DNA of 64,000 nt, taken from assembly GCF_000237325.1 (NCBI RefSeq), contig NC_017543.1, positions 302,577-366,576 of the forward strand, written 5' to 3'. Shown in pieces: positions 61,995 to 64,000 of this stretch (position 1 is its first letter; every line of letters starts with the position of its first letter). The notes below the pieces were generated by a model. That model saw nothing but the letters and a program-made list of their open reading frames with translations. It was not told where the DNA came from and did not search any database. This stretch comes from Paenibacillus polymyxa M1. GTDB taxonomy: Bacteria; Bacillota; Bacilli; Paenibacillales; Paenibacillaceae. Both the position numbers and the translations under genes were made by a program.

Positions 61995-62553
61995 GCAAAA
62001 TTGCAAAAGGACTTGTCACGCAAAAAGAAGGGAAACAATAACCACTATAAAGCTAGGTTGAGAGTAGCCAAGTTGCATGAAAAGATTAATAATCAGCGTC
62101 GGGACTTCTTGCACAAAGTATCTTCCAAGATGATTAGCGAAAACCAAGTCATTGTCATGGAAGACCTTCGAGTAAAGAACATGATGCAGAATCATAAGCT
62201 TGCCAAGGCAATCAGCGAAGTATCTTGGAGCATGTTCCGTGCGATGCTTGAATATAAGGCTCAATGGTACGGCAGAGATATTATTATTGCACCTAAGCAC
62301 TATGCAAGCAGTCAGCTTTGCTCATGTTGCGGTTACAAAAATGCAGATGTAAAGAATCTTGGCTTGCGTGAATGGACTTGTCCAGAATGCAACGCGCATC
62401 ACGATAGAGATATAAACGCAGCCAGCAACCTTCTGAAACTCGCAATGTAATTGCATCTATAGGGATAGGAACTATCCTGTAAGCTTGGGTAAACTTGAAG
62501 TGGTTGCTCTATTGACCAAGAAGCACCCACCTCTTAGGTGGCGTGCAGTTCAC
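61995..62553 (+). mobile_element. truncated TnpB element (IS200/IS605-type)
   Basis: The C-terminal 150 codons of a TnpB are left (about 62001-62450): the RuvC part [20 protein letters not shown], the zinc finger [11 protein letters not shown]...CPEC and the last motif [14 protein letters not shown]. The N-terminal half is missing. The 3' flank (62451-62553) resembles the right-end/omega-RNA region of this family, with GGGATAGGAACTATCCTG and the end hairpin CACCCACCTCTTAGGTGGCGTG. It is not autonomous but might still supply a guide-type RNA scaffold. Confidence 0.75.
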
Positions 62554-62556
62554 TGC

Positions 62557-62690
62557 CTAAACTTGCGAAGTAACTCTAACGGCCAAATCTGGATCTTCAT
62601 CTAAATCCATTAAATCCATGAAATTAACCACTTTGTTTCTTCCCGTATTTTTAGCCGTATACAACGCTTTATCAATATTAAGCGAGAATA
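62557..62690 (-). pseudogene. C-terminal remnant of a GGDEF-domain protein
   Basis: The minus strand reads LNIDKALYTAKNTGRNKVVN and then FMDLMDLDEDPDLAVRVTSQ with a stop at 62557. NIDKALYTAKNTGRN is the characteristic end of a GGDEF (diguanylate cyclase) domain. The gene is cut at the left end of the complete TnpB element, and the upstream GGEEF part is nowhere in the window. Confidence 0.75.
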
Positions 62691-62792
62691 CTCCCATCCT
62701 CTGTAGGTGGGGGATGAATCGCTCTTCTTTGTCACTATATCGAACATATGTGCTATAATATCTATATCTTACATGAAAGGAGGTTGTGTGGC

Positions 62793-63881
62793 ATGTTGCA
62801 TCATAAAGCATTTAAGTACCGCATCTATCCAAATAAGGCACAACAAGCCCTTATTCAGCAGATGTTTGGCTGTTGTCGCTTTGTGTTTAATCACTTTTTG
62901 CATTTGTGGAATGACACGTATGCGGCGACAGGCAAAGGCTTATCCTACAACTCCTGTGCTACACAACTTCCTGCACTGAAAAAGGATCGTCCTTGGCTCA
63001 AGGACGTGGATAGTATTGCGTTGCAATCGGCTGTTCGAAACGTAGCAGATAGCTTTGATCGTTTCTTCAAAAAGCAGAATCAGGCTCCACGTTTCAAAAG
63101 CCGTAAGCATCCTGTGCAAAGTTATACGACCAAATACACCAATGGCAATATTGCCGTGAATAATAACCAAATCAAGCTTCCTAAGCTTGGTTGGCTTCGC
63201 TTTGCCAATTCAAGAACATTGGAAGGACGCATTCTCTCTGCAACCATGCGAAGAAATGCGGCAGGGAAGTATTTCGTCTCCATTGTTTGTGAAGTCGAGA
63301 TCCAGCCTTTGCCGCAAGCCAACAAGCACATTGGCGTTGATCTTGGCCTCAAAGAGTTTGCGGTTTGTTCGGATGGTTTGCGTATTGCCAACCCAAAAGT
63401 CTTTCGTAAACATGAACAAAAACTAGCATTTTGGCAACGAAGGATGGCTCGCCGCAACAAAGGCGGCTCCAATTGGCAAAAAGCCAAGCAGAAGGTTGCC
63501 TGCATTCATGAAAAGATTGCCAATGTTCGCCATGATTTTTTGCATCAACTCACCACGAAGCTGATTCGTGAGAACCAAACGATTAGCATCGAACACTTGC
63601 GAGTTGCCAATATGATGAAAAATCATAAGCTGGCAAAATCCATTGCGGATGCGTCCTGGAGTGAATTTCAACGCCAGCTTACTTATAAATCAGAATGGTA
63701 CGGACGCACATTGAAAGTAGCCGACACCTTTGCTCCGACGAGTCAAACATGCCATGTGTGCGGCTTCGTACATAAAGAAGTCAAAAATCTCAAGGTGCGA
63801 CAGTGGGAATGTCCTTCTTGTAAAACGCTACATGATCGGGACGAAAATGCCGCTCATAATATAAAAAAGGTTGCGGTGTAA
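62793..63881 (+). CDS. tnpB: TnpB, RNA-guided nuclease of an IS605-type element
   Basis: 362 residues, intact; ATG 62793 after AAAGGAGGT. Catalytic RuvC motifs are present: [12 protein letters not shown] (Asp), [12 protein letters not shown] (Glu) and [12 protein letters not shown] (last Asp). A CHVCG...CPSC zinc finger lies before the last motif. N-terminal [16 protein letters not shown] is the usual start. TnpB proteins cut DNA at target sites next to the TAM with an omega RNA from the 3' end, helping the element persist. Here the tnpB 3' end and the following 110 bp should form that RNA. Confidence 0.92.
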   Translation: MLHHKAFKYRIYPNKAQQALIQQMFGCCRFVFNHFLHLWNDTYAATGKGLSYNSCATQLPALKKDRPWLKDVDSIALQSAVRNVADSFDRFFKKQNQAPRFKSRKHPVQSYTTKYTNGNIAVNNNQIKLPKLGWLRFANSRTLEGRILSATMRRNAAGKYFVSIVCEVEIQPLPQANKHIGVDLGLKEFAVCSDGLRIANPKVFRKHEQKLAFWQRRMARRNKGGSNWQKAKQKVACIHEKIANVRHDFLHQLTTKLIRENQTISIEHLRVANMMKNHKLAKSIADASWSEFQRQLTYKSEWYGRTLKVADTFAPTSQTCHVCGFVHKEVKNLKVRQWECPSCKTLHDRDENAAHNIKKVAV

Positions 63882-64000
63882 ACTACAACCTCTGATCTGT
63901 GGGAACCACAGGGATCGCTTGGTCAACTTCGAACCACTAGGTTCGACTACCCAAGAATCCCCCACTTCAAGCATTAGCTAAGTGGTGGGAGTGTTCAACA
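63882..64000 (+). ncRNA. predicted omega RNA / right end of the TnpB element
   Basis: A conserved-looking set of stems follows the tnpB stop: CTGTGGGAACCACAG (63898-63912), CGAACC...GGTTCG (63930-63945) and the end hairpin at 63958-63989. In this family the 3' tnpB transcript ends in such a scaffold, with the guide read from flanking DNA just beyond the element. Inferred from family knowledge. Confidence 0.5.

Larger units (their letters stand above)
62690..64000 (+). mobile_element. complete TnpB-only IS605/IS1341-type element (right end at the window edge)
   Basis: The left-end hairpin TCCCATCCT...AGGTGGGGGA (62692-62714) precedes tnpB, and the right-end hairpin CCCCCACTT...AAGTGGTGGG lies at 63958-63989. 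No tnpA transposase gene is present, so it would need one in trans. The boundary past 63990 cannot be fixed because the window ends here. Confidence 0.8.

Noticed and set aside
63200..63700. Long minus-strand frames within tnpB
   Set aside because: They lie opposite the well-conserved TnpB coding sequence and have no ribosome sites or family resemblance.
1..64000. Replication initiator, partition genes or origin
   Set aside because: No RepA/RepB/ParA-like sequence or classic iteron array was recognised. The 43.4-kb repeats look like an iteron array at first sight but are better explained by the TGT...ACA ends and target duplication of a mini-transposon.

Overview
The window looks like an accessory region (plasmid or genomic island) of a low-GC Firmicute, most likely Paenibacillus of the P. 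polymyxa group. Supporting this are a single-chain topoisomerase VIII-like enzyme, receptor/pro-peptide quorum-sensing cassettes, XerS, a UvrX/YolD pair, copper-amine-oxidase-N (stalk) proteins, an ECF sigma factor with a DUF4179 regulator, B. subtilis-type LexA boxes and sigma-A promoters with strong GGAGG ribosome sites. I see no rRNA, tRNA, ribosomal-protein or core metabolic gene and no replication initiator that I recognise. Much of the DNA is decaying: truncated genes, frameshifts, in-frame nonsense codons and IS remnants lie between intact small genes.

Region by region. 0-5.6 kb: hypothetical genes (a HEPN-like protein with a zinc ribbon, an internally repeated protein with a C-terminal HTH, small genes) and two ORF-poor stretches. 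5.7-10.6 kb: a gene graveyard with an ankyrin gene, a tyrosine recombinase, an Mrr-like nuclease and two small genes broken by in-frame stops. 10.8-15.5 kb: a fused type IIB topoisomerase under a double-palindrome operator, a tandem-repeat HTH protein and a frameshifted DUF4365-like gene. 15.7-26.7 kb: unknown genes and decayed phage-type genes; one gene at 20.5 kb has the same double-palindrome promoter as the topoisomerase. 27.5-29.9 kb: NucA/NucB-type lipoprotein nuclease followed by a SUKH-LRR protein. 30.1-41 kb: a cluster of RRNPP-type receptors and short secreted pro-peptides, with intact, receptor-less and degenerate versions, plus IS3 debris and dispersed repeats. 42-45 kb: a PemK/MazF-like protein, a 247-bp mini-transposon with Tn7-like features (TGT...ACA ends, 5-bp duplication, five internal motif copies) and XerS. 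45.5-50.4 kb: lipoprotein, DUF4179 regulator plus ECF sigma factor, copper-amine-oxidase-N protein and pseudogenes. 50.5-59.4 kb: secreted and surface proteins, including a four-gene operon with a beta-rich secreted protein, and a diverged segmental duplication. 59.5-61.9 kb: an HTH/degenerate-HNH regulator divergent from a LexA-controlled uvrX-yolD operon. 62-64 kb: two TnpB elements, one truncated and one complete, bracketing a GGDEF-domain gene remnant.

Three regulatory themes link the genes. A GCGATATCGC palindrome occurs twice at the topoisomerase gene and twice at the 20.56-kb gene, with a related site before the HTH gene. LexA-type boxes precede uvrX and xerS, with a near match before the PemK-like gene. 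Several receptor/peptide cassettes sit together; their peptides mostly end in GGF, but one carries a duplicated octapeptide. The most novel-looking items are the shared palindromic regulon, the double-copy pro-peptide and its relatives, the mini-transposon, and the deletion-fused duplicate that joins the HTH-HNH gene to uvrX.
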